Of a stretch of DNA of 64,000 bases, positions 34,112 to 43,089 are shown piece after piece. The translations under genes were made by a program, and so were the position numbers. This stretch comes from Sphingobium naphthae (lineage in GTDB: Bacteria; Pseudomonadota; Alphaproteobacteria; Sphingomonadales; Sphingomonadaceae). The notes beneath the pieces are model-generated. The model made no database searches. It was given only the letters and a program-made list of their open reading frames with translations, and was not told the DNA's origin. Location: NCBI RefSeq assembly GCF_020782235.1, contig NZ_JAJGNO010000008.1, positions 62,001 through 126,000 on the forward strand, in the 5' to 3' direction. Within the stretch, counting starts at the first letter, position 1, and every line of letters begins with the position of its first letter.

Positions 34112-35056
34112 ATGGGGCTGCATCAAGTGGGTAGCCCGGGGGGCGCTGTCGCCCTGCCGGACGATGGGGGGCCGCTGTCCTACACGGTAGCGGCGGCGCA
34201 GGGGCCGGTGCGGCTGCGCTATATCGCGCCGCCCGATCATCTGCGCGCCTATTTTGGCTCGCTCTACCTGTTCAGCGTGTCGGCCGACCATTACACCGAC
34301 ATCACCCGCGCCGACAGTCCGCAGCTGCGCATCATGCTGAGCGGGGCGGGCGAGTATCATTTCCAGGACGGCGCGGTCGTGCCGACGCCGGATCTCTGCC
34401 TGCTGGGGCCCACATCGGGCGCGACTCGCTTCGCCCTGAACGGGCCGGCGCGCGTGCTCGGCGTCTCGCTTCTGCCGGCCGGATGGGTGTCGCTGCACGA
34501 TCAGGATGCGAGCCGGCTGGCCGACCGGCTGCGCGACCTGACGGAGGATCGCGGCGGCGCCTTCGCGGCGGTGCGTGATCGGCTGCGCGACATGGACGAT
34601 GGCGACGCCGACGCCATGGCGGATCTGGTCTGGACGTTGCTCGGCCGCATCGTCCAGCCGCTGCGCAAGGCGAACTGGGACCTGCTCGCCGCAGTCGATG
34701 CCTGGCTGGTCGGGGAAGGATCGCCCCGGATCGAGGCGCTGGCCGAAGCCACGGGCCTGTCGCAGCGCCAGCTCGCGCGCCTTACCAACCGCTATTATGG
34801 CGCTCCGCCCAAGCTGCTGGCGCGCAAATATCGTGCGCTGCGCTGTTCCGCCCGGATCGCGCTGGACGGCGAGAGCTGGCAGCAATTGTGCGAGGAGGCG
34901 GGCTTTTACGACCAGTCGCACTTCATCCGCGAGATCAAGCATTTCATCGGGCTGACGCCCCACCAGCTGCAGGCCGAGCCGTCGGCCGTGGCGCAACTGA
35001 CCCTGCTGCGCCGGTCGCTGGGAGGCGATGTCGCAGTGCTCAACCGCCTCTCATAA
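34112..35056 (+). CDS. AraC-family transcriptional regulator
   Basis: 314 residues. The N-terminal half is a cupin-like sensory domain (about 25-140), the C-terminal part a double helix-turn-helix (about 205-290) with ATGLSQRQLARLTNRYYGAPPK and EEAGFYDQSHFIREIKHFIGLTP, the AraC consensus. TGGGGTGAAAAT precedes the ATG at 34112. The target is unknown. It lies between a candidate sRNA and the suf regulator on the same strand. Confidence 0.88.
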   Translation: MGLHQVGSPGGAVALPDDGGPLSYTVAAAQGPVRLRYIAPPDHLRAYFGSLYLFSVSADHYTDITRADSPQLRIMLSGAGEYHFQDGAVVPTPDLCLLGPTSGATRFALNGPARVLGVSLLPAGWVSLHDQDASRLADRLRDLTEDRGGAFAAVRDRLRDMDDGDADAMADLVWTLLGRIVQPLRKANWDLLAAVDAWLVGEGSPRIEALAEATGLSQRQLARLTNRYYGAPPKLLARKYRALRCSARIALDGESWQQLCEEAGFYDQSHFIREIKHFIGLTPHQLQAEPSAVAQLTLLRRSLGGDVAVLNRLS

Positions 35057-35116
35057 AAAGCCTTGATTCCCGCGGCGCGGGGGACCACATGCGCAATCGG
35101 ATGGATTCGGTCCGAT

Positions 35117-35133
35117 TTGAGAATGGTTCGCAA
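35117..35133. promoter_or_regulatory. Fur/Irr-like iron box at the start of the SUF operon
   Basis: TTGAGAATGGTTCGCAA is a 7-3-7 inverted repeat with one mismatch pair and closely resembles the GAGAAT-N-ATTCTC-type boxes of Fur and Irr proteins. Its last base is the first base of the rrf2 start codon. A bound repressor would block initiation of the SUF operon directly. The protein that binds is not shown by the sequence. Confidence 0.55.
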
Positions 35134-35543
35134 TGCGCTTGTCGAGTTTCGCTGATTATGCCGTGGTGCTGATGAGCGCCGCTGCGCGCCATTGCGGGGC
35201 GGTGCGGATGAATGCGACCACCCTGTCAGCCGAAACCGGCATACCGCTGCCCACCGCGCAGAAGCTGGTGAGCCGGCTGTCGGCCGCTGGGCTGCTCGAA
35301 TCGAGCCGCGGGACGGGCGGCGGGGTGCGCCTGTCGCGCCCGCCCGCCGCGATCACGCTGGCGGACGTGGTCGAAGCGGTCGAAGGGCCGATCGCCATGA
35401 CCGCCTGCGCCGAAATGGGCGCGCATGACTGCAATCTGGAAACCGATTGCCGCATCCGCCCGCACATGAATGTGGCGAACACTGCGATCCGCGCGGCGCT
35501 GGCCAGCGTCACGATCGCGAGTTTGACTAGAGAGATGGCATGA
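35133..35543 (+). CDS. Rrf2-family regulator of the SUF operon (IscR/SufR-like)
   Basis: 136 residues: an Rrf2 winged helix ([39 protein letters not shown]) and three cysteines, Cys92, Cys100 and Cys106 (spacing CX7CX5C) with His111, suitable for binding a 2Fe-2S cluster. IscR uses a similar CX5CX5C set. The gene overlaps sufB by ATGA, so it should be autoregulated and adjust FeS assembly to demand. Confidence 0.92.
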   Translation: MRLSSFADYAVVLMSAAARHCGAVRMNATTLSAETGIPLPTAQKLVSRLSAAGLLESSRGTGGGVRLSRPPAAITLADVVEAVEGPIAMTACAEMGAHDCNLETDCRIRPHMNVANTAIRAALASVTIASLTREMA

Positions 35544-37024
35544 CCGACGACGTGACGACAGTTCGAAACCAGGAAGCGCTGGAGGCCGCGCAGCGCGCGT
35601 CGACCTATGAGCATGGCTGGTCGTCGGCGATCGAGCAGGATTTCGCGCCCAAGGGGCTGAACGAGGACACGGTCCGCTACATTTCGGCCAAGAAGGGCGA
35701 GCCGCAATGGCTGCTCGACTGGCGGCTGAAAGCCTTTGCCCAGTGGCAGAAGATGGACGCGCCGGACTGGGCCAAGCTCAACGTGCCGCCGATCGATTAT
35801 CAGGACGCCTATTATTATGCCGAGCCCAAAAAGAAGGCGGAGCTGAACAGCCTGGACGAGGTCGATCCGGAAATCCTGGCCACCTATCAGAAGCTGGGCA
35901 TTCCGATCGCCGAGCAGGAAATGCTCGCCGGAGTGAAGGGCAGCCGCAAGGTCGCGGTCGACGCCGTGTTCGATTCGGTGTCGGTCGCCACCACCTTCCG
36001 CAAGGAGCTGGAGGAAGCAGGCGTCATCTTCCGGTCGATCAGCGAGGCGGTGCGCGAATTTCCCGACCTGGTGAAGGCGTGGCTGGGCAAGGTCGTGCCG
36101 ATGCACGACAATTATTTCGCGACATTGAATTGCGCGGTCTTTTCCGACGGCACCTTCGTCTACATTCCCAAGGGCGTGCGCTGCCCGATGGAGCTGTCGA
36201 CCTATTTCCGCATCAATGCGGAAAATACCGGCCAGTTCGAGCGCACCCTGATCGTCGCGGACGAGGGCGCCTATGTCTCCTATCTGGAAGGCTGCACCGC
36301 GCCGATGCGCGACGAGAATCAGCTCCACGCCGCAGTGGTGGAACTGGTCGCGCTCGACGACGCCGAGATCAAGTATAGCACGGTCCAGAACTGGTATCCG
36401 GGCGACGAGAATGGCAAGGGCGGCATCTATAATTTCGTGACCAAGCGCGCGCTGTGCCAGGGCCGCAACAGCAAGGTCAGCTGGACCCAGGTCGAAACCG
36501 GATCGGCCATCACCTGGAAATATCCGTCCTGCGTGCTGAACGGGGAAAATAGCGTCGGCGAATTCTACTCGGTCGCGCTGACCAATAATCTGCAGCAGGC
36601 CGATACCGGCACCAAGATGATTCACAACGGCAAGGGATCGCGATCGACCATCGTGTCGAAGGGGATCAGCGCGGGCCGCAGCAACAACACCTATCGCGGC
36701 CTGGTGCGCGTGGCACCGGGGGCGGAAGGCGTGCGCAATTTCACCCAGTGCGACAGCCTGCTGCTGGGCGACCAGTGCGGCGCGCACACCGTGCCCTATA
36801 TCGAGGTGCGCAATCCCAGCGCTCAGATCGAGCATGAGGCGACGACGAGCAAGATCAGCGACGACCAGCTTTTCTACGCGATGCAGCGCGGCCTGGACCA
36901 GGAAAGCGCGGTCAGCCTGATCGTCAACGGTTTCGCCAAGGAAGTGCTGCAGCAGCTGCCGATGGAATTCGCGGTCGAGGCGCAGAAGCTGCTGGGCATC
37001 AGCCTTGAGGGTAGCGTGGGGTAA
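35540..37024 (+). CDS. sufB: Fe-S cluster assembly scaffold SufB
   Basis: 494 residues of the SufB/SufD right-handed beta-helix family, the scaffold of the SufBCD complex. Landmarks: [74 protein letters not shown] and the C-terminal [21 protein letters not shown]. Translation is coupled to rrf2 by an ATGA overlap. Confidence 0.97.
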   Translation: MTDDVTTVRNQEALEAAQRASTYEHGWSSAIEQDFAPKGLNEDTVRYISAKKGEPQWLLDWRLKAFAQWQKMDAPDWAKLNVPPIDYQDAYYYAEPKKKAELNSLDEVDPEILATYQKLGIPIAEQEMLAGVKGSRKVAVDAVFDSVSVATTFRKELEEAGVIFRSISEAVREFPDLVKAWLGKVVPMHDNYFATLNCAVFSDGTFVYIPKGVRCPMELSTYFRINAENTGQFERTLIVADEGAYVSYLEGCTAPMRDENQLHAAVVELVALDDAEIKYSTVQNWYPGDENGKGGIYNFVTKRALCQGRNSKVSWTQVETGSAITWKYPSCVLNGENSVGEFYSVALTNNLQQADTGTKMIHNGKGSRSTIVSKGISAGRSNNTYRGLVRVAPGAEGVRNFTQCDSLLLGDQCGAHTVPYIEVRNPSAQIEHEATTSKISDDQLFYAMQRGLDQESAVSLIVNGFAKEVLQQLPMEFAVEAQKLLGISLEGSVG

Positions 37025-37040
37025 ATTCGCACCTTCTCAT

Positions 37041-37115
37041 CATGCCGGCTGTGAACCGGCATCCCGCTTGTCCTTGGCCTGGGGTGAGGCTGGCGGGCCT
37101 CCGGATCAGGTCCGG
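37041..37115. repeat. Paired hairpins (REP-like) inside the suf operon
   Basis: Two inverted repeats lie in the 127-bp gap after sufB: ATGCCGG-7-CCGGCAT (37042-37062) and CCGGA-tcagg-TCCGG (37101-37115). The rest of the gap has no gene. The sequence style is that of dispersed palindromic repeats of sphingomonads. It could partially terminate or stabilise the sufB message. Confidence 0.6.
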
Positions 37116-37151
37116 GGTGACGTAGCATTAGAAATTTCGAAGGACTGAAAC

Positions 37152-37607
37152 TTGAGCGACGAAGACGATATTCAGGATGCCCTCGCCGATTTTTCCGAGG
37201 ATGTCAGCAATGGCCAGTCCTGGACCGCCGCGATCCGCATCCTGACCGAGGATTATGAGCTGGAAGAGGGCGAGCTGGAGGCGCGGGCGCGCAAGGATTT
37301 TGGCGATCTTGACGCTTATCAAGCGGAATGCCGCGCAGCGCTGGAGAAGGGCGACGCGGCCTTCACCGATCGCCTCAGGACCGACAAGGCCTTTCACAAG
37401 GCCAAGGCGCCCAACCTGGCCCGGATGGGACCGGTGACGGAGTTCGTGACCGGCCTGCTGGAAAAGGGTTCGCCCGAACCCGGCGCCGACTGGTGGCCCT
37501 ATATGCCGATCAAGCGCCATATCGACACGCTTTTCCCCGCGCCGGGCGACGTGCGCGACATGGCCTTCTGGACCGCGCGGACGCTCCAGCGGGCGCAAAA
37601 GGACTGA
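37152..37607 (+). CDS. Unknown protein between sufB and sufC (TTG start)
   Basis: 151 residues, acidic at the N-terminus (DEDDIQDALADFSED), mostly helical, with WWPYMPIKRHIDTLFPAPGD near the C-terminus. No cysteines, no membrane segment, no family recognised. TTG is the only reasonable start, with GAAGGA eight bases upstream; no in-frame ATG precedes residue 90. Its position and 6-bp gap to sufC mark it as part of the SUF unit. An accessory role in FeS assembly is inference only. Confidence 0.7.
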   Translation: MSDEDDIQDALADFSEDVSNGQSWTAAIRILTEDYELEEGELEARARKDFGDLDAYQAECRAALEKGDAAFTDRLRTDKAFHKAKAPNLARMGPVTEFVTGLLEKGSPEPGADWWPYMPIKRHIDTLFPAPGDVRDMAFWTARTLQRAQKD

Positions 37608-37613
37608 AAATAC

Positions 37614-38360
37614 ATGCTGACGATCGACAACCTCTCCAACGAAATCGACGGCAAGGCGATCCTCAAGGGCCTGTCGCTGACCATCAACGCGGGCGAGATC
37701 CATGCGATCATGGGGCCGAACGGCGCGGGCAAGTCGACGCTGGCCTATACGCTGGGCGGACGGCCGGGCTATGCGGTGACGGGCGGCAGCGCGACGTTCG
37801 AGGGCGCCGACCTGCTCGACATGGAGCCGCATGAGCGCGCGGCCGCCGGCCTGTTCCTGGGCTTCCAATATCCGGTCGAAATCCCGGGCGTGTCCAACCT
37901 GCAGTTCCTGCGCGAGAGCCTGAACAGCCAGAAGCGGGCGCGCGGCGAAGCGGAGCTTAATGGCGGCGAGTTCATCCGCCTGGCCAAGGAGAAGGCCGGG
38001 CTGCTGGACTTGGACATGGACATGCTCAAGCGTCCGGTGAATGTCGGCTTTTCCGGCGGCGAGAAGAAGCGCGCCGAAATGGTGCAGATGGGCATTCTCG
38101 ACCCGACGCTGGCGATCTTGGACGAAACGGACAGCGGGCTCGACATCGACGCGCTCAAGATCGTCGGGTCGGGCATCAACGCGATCATGCGCAAGCCCGA
38201 CAAGGCGGTGCTGCTGATCACCCATTATCAGCGGCTGCTCGACTATGTGAAGCCGGATTTCGTCCATGTGCTGGCGGGCGGACGGATCGTGAAATCGGGC
38301 GGTCCGGAACTGGCGCTGGAACTGGAGCGCGAAGGCTATGGCGAGGTGCTGGCCGCGTGA
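37614..38360 (+). CDS. sufC: Fe-S cluster assembly ATPase SufC
   Basis: The 248-residue ABC-type ATPase drives SufBCD. Walker A GPNGAGKST, Q-loop FLGFQYPVEIPG, signature FSGGEKKRAEM, Walker B LAILDETDSGLDID and H-loop LLITHYQRLL are all present. The stop overlaps the sufD start (TGATG). Confidence 0.97.
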   Translation: MLTIDNLSNEIDGKAILKGLSLTINAGEIHAIMGPNGAGKSTLAYTLGGRPGYAVTGGSATFEGADLLDMEPHERAAAGLFLGFQYPVEIPGVSNLQFLRESLNSQKRARGEAELNGGEFIRLAKEKAGLLDLDMDMLKRPVNVGFSGGEKKRAEMVQMGILDPTLAILDETDSGLDIDALKIVGSGINAIMRKPDKAVLLITHYQRLLDYVKPDFVHVLAGGRIVKSGGPELALELEREGYGEVLAA

Positions 38361-39115
38361 TGGCGAACGCGCTGACCCTTCCCACGCGCAAGGATGAAGC
38401 CTGGCGCTACAGCGACCTGCATGCGCTCGCCACCATCTGGCCGGTTCCCGCCGCGCGCCGGATCGGCGTGGCCGCCGGCGAGCGCGCGCATGATCATCTG
38501 CTGCAGGATGCCGCCGATGACGGAGCGGCGGTGCATGACTATGTCATCGACATCGCCGACGGCGCGCGGTTCGATTTCCACCTGCTCAACATCGGCGGCA
38601 AGCTGGGCCGGGTGACGTTCGACGTTCGCCTTGGCAAGGGCAGCCATTTCGAACTGAGCGGCGCGATCATCGGCGGCGGCGACCAGACGCTGGAGATCGT
38701 AACCAAAGTCACGCATGCGCAGCCCGACGCGACCAGCGGACAGACCGTCCGGTCGATCCTGGGCGGCCGCGCCACCGGCAGCTATCTGGGCAGCATCAAT
38801 GTCGCGCGCGATGCGCAGCGGACCGACGCCTTCCAGTCGATCAAGGCGATGCTGCTGGATCGCACGGCGACGGCGAATGCGAAGCCGGAGCTGGAAATCT
38901 ACGCCGACGACGTGAAATGCGCCCATGGCGCGACCGTTGGGGAACTTGACCGGCAGGCGCTGTTCTACATGGCGAGCCGCGGCATGGATCCGGCGACGGC
39001 CAAGACGCTGCTGCTCAAGGCGTTCGTCGCCGGCGTGTTCGACGATGTGAGCGACGAAGCGGTGAAGGACCGGCTGGAGGCAGCCGCGATCGCCAAGCTG
39101 GAGACGCTGGTATGA
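38360..39115 (+). CDS. sufD: Fe-S cluster assembly protein SufD
   Basis: This SufD-type beta-helix protein of 251 residues is short for the family (often about 400), as the N-terminal helical part is reduced. RKDEAWRYSDL at the start and KCAHGATVGELDRQALFYMASRGMDPATAK-type C-terminus are typical (split: CAHGATVGELD, FYMASRGM). It overlaps sufC by TGATG and sufS by ATGA. Confidence 0.93.
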   Translation: MANALTLPTRKDEAWRYSDLHALATIWPVPAARRIGVAAGERAHDHLLQDAADDGAAVHDYVIDIADGARFDFHLLNIGGKLGRVTFDVRLGKGSHFELSGAIIGGGDQTLEIVTKVTHAQPDATSGQTVRSILGGRATGSYLGSINVARDAQRTDAFQSIKAMLLDRTATANAKPELEIYADDVKCAHGATVGELDRQALFYMASRGMDPATAKTLLLKAFVAGVFDDVSDEAVKDRLEAAAIAKLETLV

Positions 39116-40317
39116 CCGACGTGGCACAAGGGCTGCGCCTGCGGGACGATTTTCCCGGGGTGGGCGATTGGCACTATCTGGACAGCGCCGCCACCGCGCA
39201 GAAGCCGACGGCCGTGATCGACGCCATCGCCCGCGCCTATGGCCCCGATTATGCGACGGTGCATCGCGGCGTCTATGAGCGGTCGGCCAATATGACGCTG
39301 GCCTATGAAGCCGCGCGGCGCAAGGTGGCGCAGTTCATCGGCGCCGCGTCCGACAGCGAGGTCGTCTATGTGCGCGGCGCGACCGAGGGGATCAACCTGG
39401 TCGCGCACAGCTGGGCGGGAACGCAGCTGAAGGCGGGCGACCGCATCCTGCTTTCCATGCTGGAGCATCACAGCAATATCGTGCCGTGGCAGATCGTCGC
39501 CGAGCGCGTGGGCGCGGCGATCGACGTCGTGCCGCTGACGCAGGATGGCCGCATCGACCTGGACGCCATGGCGGCGATGATCACCCCGGCGCACAAGATG
39601 GTGGCGCTGGCCCATGTGTCGAACGTGCTGGGCAGCGTGCTCGATTGCCGCCGCGCCGCCGACATCGCCCATGGCGTCGGCGCGAAGATCCTGATCGACG
39701 GATGCCAGGCCGTGCCGCGCCTGGCGGTCGATGTGGCGGCGCTGGACTGCGACTTCTACGTCTTTTCGGCGCACAAGCTCTATGGTCCCACGGGGATCGG
39801 CGTGCTGTGGGGGCGCCAGGCGTTGCTCGACGCCATGCCGCCCTATCAGGGTGGAGGGTCGATGATCGACAAGGTGACGTTCGAACGGACGACCTATGCC
39901 CCGGCGCCGACCCGGTTCGAGGCGGGGACGCCGCACATCACGGGCGTGGTCGGCCTGTCTGCCGCCATCGATTATGTGCAGACCATCGGGCTCGACGCGA
40001 TCCACGCACATGAATGCGCGTTGGTGGGCCAGGCGCGGGCGGCGCTGGAAGCGCTCAACAGCGTGCGCGTATTCGGCCCGGGGGATTCGGCGGGGATACT
40101 CTCTTTCGAGGTCGAGGGGGTGCATCCGCATGATGTCGGCACCATATTGGACGAAGGCGGCGTCGCCATCCGCGCGGGCCATCACTGCGCCCAGCCGCTG
40201 ATGCGCCATCTGGACGTCGAGGCGACGGCGCGGGCCAGTTTCGGCCTGTACAGCGATGAAAGCGACGTGGACGCGCTGGTGCGCGGGATCGCACGGGTAA
40301 GGAAGATTTTCGGATGA
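39112..40317 (+). CDS. sufS: Cysteine desulfurase SufS
   Basis: 401 residues, class V PLP aminotransferase fold of the SufS (group II) type. PLP Lys is in FSAHKLYGPTGIGVLWG; the persulfide Cys is in RAGHHCAQPLM near the C-terminus; ATEGINLVAHSW and SMLEHHSNIVPWQ are conserved. It takes sulfur from cysteine and hands it to SufE, encoded at 21276. ATGA overlaps on both sides. Confidence 0.97.
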   Translation: MTDVAQGLRLRDDFPGVGDWHYLDSAATAQKPTAVIDAIARAYGPDYATVHRGVYERSANMTLAYEAARRKVAQFIGAASDSEVVYVRGATEGINLVAHSWAGTQLKAGDRILLSMLEHHSNIVPWQIVAERVGAAIDVVPLTQDGRIDLDAMAAMITPAHKMVALAHVSNVLGSVLDCRRAADIAHGVGAKILIDGCQAVPRLAVDVAALDCDFYVFSAHKLYGPTGIGVLWGRQALLDAMPPYQGGGSMIDKVTFERTTYAPAPTRFEAGTPHITGVVGLSAAIDYVQTIGLDAIHAHECALVGQARAALEALNSVRVFGPGDSAGILSFEVEGVHPHDVGTILDEGGVAIRAGHHCAQPLMRHLDVEATARASFGLYSDESDVDALVRGIARVRKIFG

Positions 40318-40772
40318 CCGACGAACGCAAGATCATGGTCGAGCAAGTGGACGCGGTGGACGCGCCGCCAAGGGCGCGTGTCGAGGCGGCGGACCCGGCC
40401 CCGCGTCAGCGCGACTATCTGGACGGTTTCCTGACGCAGAAGCCCGCAGATCAGCCGGCGGGCGAGCCCGGCGGCGACCTGTACGAAGCGGTGATCGACG
40501 CGCTGAAGGACATTTACGACCCGGAAATCCCGGTCAATATCTACGACCTGGGCCTGATCTACGGCGTCGACATTCATGAAGGCCATGTCGCCGTCACCAT
40601 GACGCTGACGACGCCGCACTGCCCGGTCGCCGAATCCATGCCGGGCGAAGTCGAACTGCGCGTCGGCGCGGTGCCGGGCGTGGGCGATGCGGACGTCAAC
40701 CTGGTGTGGGATCCGCCATGGGACCCGCAGAAGATGAGCGACGAGGCGAAGCTCGAACTGGGGATGCTGTGA
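40314..40772 (+). CDS. sufT: SUF system assembly protein, MIP18/DUF59 family (SufT-like)
   Basis: 152 residues: a variable N-terminal part, then the DUF59 domain (about 55-150) with LKDIYDPEIPVNIYDLGLIY and the conserved Cys in LTTPHCPVAESMP. Members help FeS maturation or carriage; the SUF-linked members are called SufT. It overlaps sufS by ATGA and sufA by TGATG. Confidence 0.9.
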   Translation: MTDERKIMVEQVDAVDAPPRARVEAADPAPRQRDYLDGFLTQKPADQPAGEPGGDLYEAVIDALKDIYDPEIPVNIYDLGLIYGVDIHEGHVAVTMTLTTPHCPVAESMPGEVELRVGAVPGVGDADVNLVWDPPWDPQKMSDEAKLELGML

Positions 40773-41131
40773 TGACGACGGAAACCAAGACGCGCGCGCG
40801 CCCGGCCGCGGTGCTGCTGACGCCGAGCGCGGAAGCGCGGATTGCCGATCTGATGGCCCAGGCGCCCGAAGGGACGATCGGCGTCAAGCTGTCGACGCCG
40901 CGCCGGGGCTGTTCGGGCCTGGCCTATTCGGTCGATTATGTGACGGAAGAGGCAAAGTTCGACGAGAAGATCGAGACGCCCGGCGGCACCTTCTACATCG
41001 ACGGCGCATCGGTCCTGTATCTGGTGGGATCGACGATGGACTGGGTGGAGGATGACTTCACTGCCGGCTTCGTCTTCAACAATCCCAATGCCAAGGGCAG
41101 CTGCGGCTGCGGCGAGAGCTTCACGGTCTGA
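40772..41131 (+). CDS. sufA: Iron-sulfur carrier/accessory protein SufA
   Basis: The A-type carrier (119 residues) has all three cluster-binding cysteines: Cys47 in RRGCSGLAY, and Cys111/Cys113 in GSCGCGESF. It starts in a TGATG overlap with the DUF59 gene and is the last clear member of the suf unit; the epimerase gene follows after 20 bp. Confidence 0.95.
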   Translation: MTTETKTRARPAAVLLTPSAEARIADLMAQAPEGTIGVKLSTPRRGCSGLAYSVDYVTEEAKFDEKIETPGGTFYIDGASVLYLVGSTMDWVEDDFTAGFVFNNPNAKGSCGCGESFTV

Positions 41132-41151
41132 CGTCCGGCAGCGGTCGCTCC

Positions 41152-41946
41152 ATGCCCCACATGCTCATCATCGGCATGGGCTATACCGCGTCCCTGCTGG
41201 CCACGCGTCTGCGCGCGGACGGCTGGCGCGTCACCGGCGTGCGGCGCAGCGCCGATGCCGACACGCTCGCCTTTGACGATGACAGCGCCGTCGCCGCCGC
41301 CATCGAGCAGGCGAGCCATATCCTCTCGTCCGTACCGCCGGTCGGCGAGGCCGATCCGGTCCTGGCCCGCTATGGCGCAGCGATCGCCGCCGCGCCCGCG
41401 CGCTGGACGGGCTATCTCTCCTCCACCGGCGTCTATGGCGACAGCGGCGGGGCCTGGGTCGACGAAAGCGCGCCGGTAGGCCGGGGCCGCCGCACCGCGC
41501 GGGCGCAGGCGGACAGCGACTGGGGCGCGCTGCGGGGCGACATGCGCCGCTTTCGCCTGCCCGGCATCTACGGGCCCGGCCGCTCCGCGCTGGAGCGGGT
41601 GCGCGAAGGGCGTGCGCATCGCATCGACTTGCCCGACCAGCTTTTCAGCCGCATCCATGTCGATGACATCGTGTCGGGCGTGATGGCGTCCTTCGACGGA
41701 CCGCCGGGCATCTATAATCTGTCCGATGACCTGCCCTGCGCGCAGAACCGCGTGATCGAGGCCGCCTGCGACCTGATCGGCCGCCCCTGGCCGCCGCTCC
41801 AGTCGCTGGAGGCGGCGGGGCTGTCGCCGATGGCGCGCGGCTTCTATGCGGAAAATCGCAGGGTCGCCAATGGACGAGCCAAGCGGCTGCTGGGCTGGGC
41901 GCCGCGTTTTCCGACCTATGCCGAGGGGCTTCGCGCCTGCCTCTGA
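41152..41946 (+). CDS. NAD(P)-dependent epimerase/dehydratase-like protein (YeeZ type)
   Basis: 264 residues with an extended-SDR fold: N-terminal GMGYTASLLATRL as dinucleotide motif (GxGxxA-like), LSSTGVYG with the Ser-Thr pair, but no clear YxxxK tyrosine, as in YeeZ-type members. PGIYGPGRSALERV and the C-terminal RAKRLLGWAPRFPTYAEGLRA are typical. Substrate unknown. 20 bp after sufA, so it may share the suf transcript. Confidence 0.85.
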   Translation: MPHMLIIGMGYTASLLATRLRADGWRVTGVRRSADADTLAFDDDSAVAAAIEQASHILSSVPPVGEADPVLARYGAAIAAAPARWTGYLSSTGVYGDSGGAWVDESAPVGRGRRTARAQADSDWGALRGDMRRFRLPGIYGPGRSALERVREGRAHRIDLPDQLFSRIHVDDIVSGVMASFDGPPGIYNLSDDLPCAQNRVIEAACDLIGRPWPPLQSLEAAGLSPMARGFYAENRRVANGRAKRLLGWAPRFPTYAEGLRACL

Positions 41947-42019
41947 ACAGGGTGCCGTGGTTTACGCCTTGTTAACCAGCCGACGCGACAAGAGGGCATC
42001 GCATTGGAAGGACAAGATC

Positions 42020-42172
42020 ATGACTCGTTTCGACCAGGCCTTCGCCGCCCTATCCGACCGGATGAGCATGCCGGCAGCGCCGCGCCGCGCAGGCGGCCCC
42101 GCGCCGTCGCTGACCAGCCTGATCGAGCGGGTGAACGACGCCAAGCAGCGCTATCAGCCCGGCCGTCGCTAA
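42020..42172 (+). CDS. Small protein of 50 residues, unknown
   Basis: MTRFDQAFAALSDRMS then a basic Pro/Ala region and SLIERVNDAKQRYQPGRR. GGAAGGA lies nine bases before the ATG. It is soluble and basic, without any family that I can name. Its stop overlaps the stop of the convergent EamA gene by 4 bp. Supported by the ribosome site and codon pattern only. Confidence 0.55.
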   Translation: MTRFDQAFAALSDRMSMPAAPRRAGGPAPSLTSLIERVNDAKQRYQPGRR

Positions 42173-43089
42173 GCCTTTTTGGCGCGCAGCGCGATCACCA
42201 TGCCCGCCACCGCCAGCAGCGCGCCGGGCGCGGCGAAGCCGGTCCAGCGATAACCCTCCAGCAGGGTAGAGATGAGCATCGCGATCACCGGGATGAGCAC
42301 GCTGGTATAGGCGGCCCTGCCAGCGCCGATGCGCTGGATCAGCCGGAAATAGAGCGGAAAGGTCACCACCGATCCGGCAATCCCCAGATAGGCGATGCCC
42401 GCCAGATAGCCCAGGCGCGGCTCGATGACCGGGGGTCCGGCAACGATCCAGGCGAAAGCGGCGTCCGCGGCCGCGCCGATCAGCATCGCCCAGGCCAGCA
42501 CGGCTATCATCGGCAGCCGCCGGGCGATCTCCATCCCCTGCATGACGTTGGCGGCCGACGCGCTCAGCAGCCCGGCGATTGAGAAGGCCGCGCCCAGCAG
42601 CACCTTGTCCGGCGCGACGTCGGCGGCGCGATATTCGTGCACCAGCATCAGGACGATGCCGGCCATGGCGATCGCCGATCCGGCGATGAAGCCGCGCGTG
42701 ACGGGCTGACGAAAGGCGAGGAAGGCCAGCACCGAATTGGGGATCAGCAGCATCGCGTAGATGACCGCGACGACACCCGATGTCAGATATTGTTCGGCGC
42801 GATAGACGAAGTTGAAGTTGAGCACGAATTGCGCAGTGCCGAGCAGGGCCGCGAAGAGGAGGCCCGCTCCGCCGATCCGCAGCGATACGCCGCGCATCCG
42901 GGCGAAGGCGGCCATGGCGATGCCGGCAAGCAGGAAGCGGTAGCAGACCGACCAGCTGGGCGGGACGCTGCCCAATTGATCGCGGATGACGATCCAGGTC
43001 GAGCTCCAGATCAACGTGACGAGCGCGAAGGGCAGGATGATCCCGCCCGCCTTGTCGCCCGAGGTCGCCCCCGCCCCCGCCTCAGCCAT
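42169..43089 (-). CDS. EamA/DMT-family transporter
   Basis: 306 residues, ten predicted membrane spans in two EamA repeats; FALVTLIWSSTWIVIRDQLG opens the first and the second begins near FSIAGLLSASAANVMQG. DMT transporters export amino acids or other metabolites. It starts within the stop of the threonine aldolase gene (8-bp overlap), so the two are co-translated, which suggests an amino-acid-related substrate. Confidence 0.9.
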   Translation of the reverse strand: MAEAGAGATSGDKAGGIILPFALVTLIWSSTWIVIRDQLGSVPPSWSVCYRFLLAGIAMAAFARMRGVSLRIGGAGLLFAALLGTAQFVLNFNFVYRAEQYLTSGVVAVIYAMLLIPNSVLAFLAFRQPVTRGFIAGSAIAMAGIVLMLVHEYRAADVAPDKVLLGAAFSIAGLLSASAANVMQGMEIARRLPMIAVLAWAMLIGAAADAAFAWIVAGPPVIEPRLGYLAGIAYLGIAGSVVTFPLYFRLIQRIGAGRAAYTSVLIPVIAMLISTLLEGYRWTGFAAPGALLAVAGMVIALRAKKA

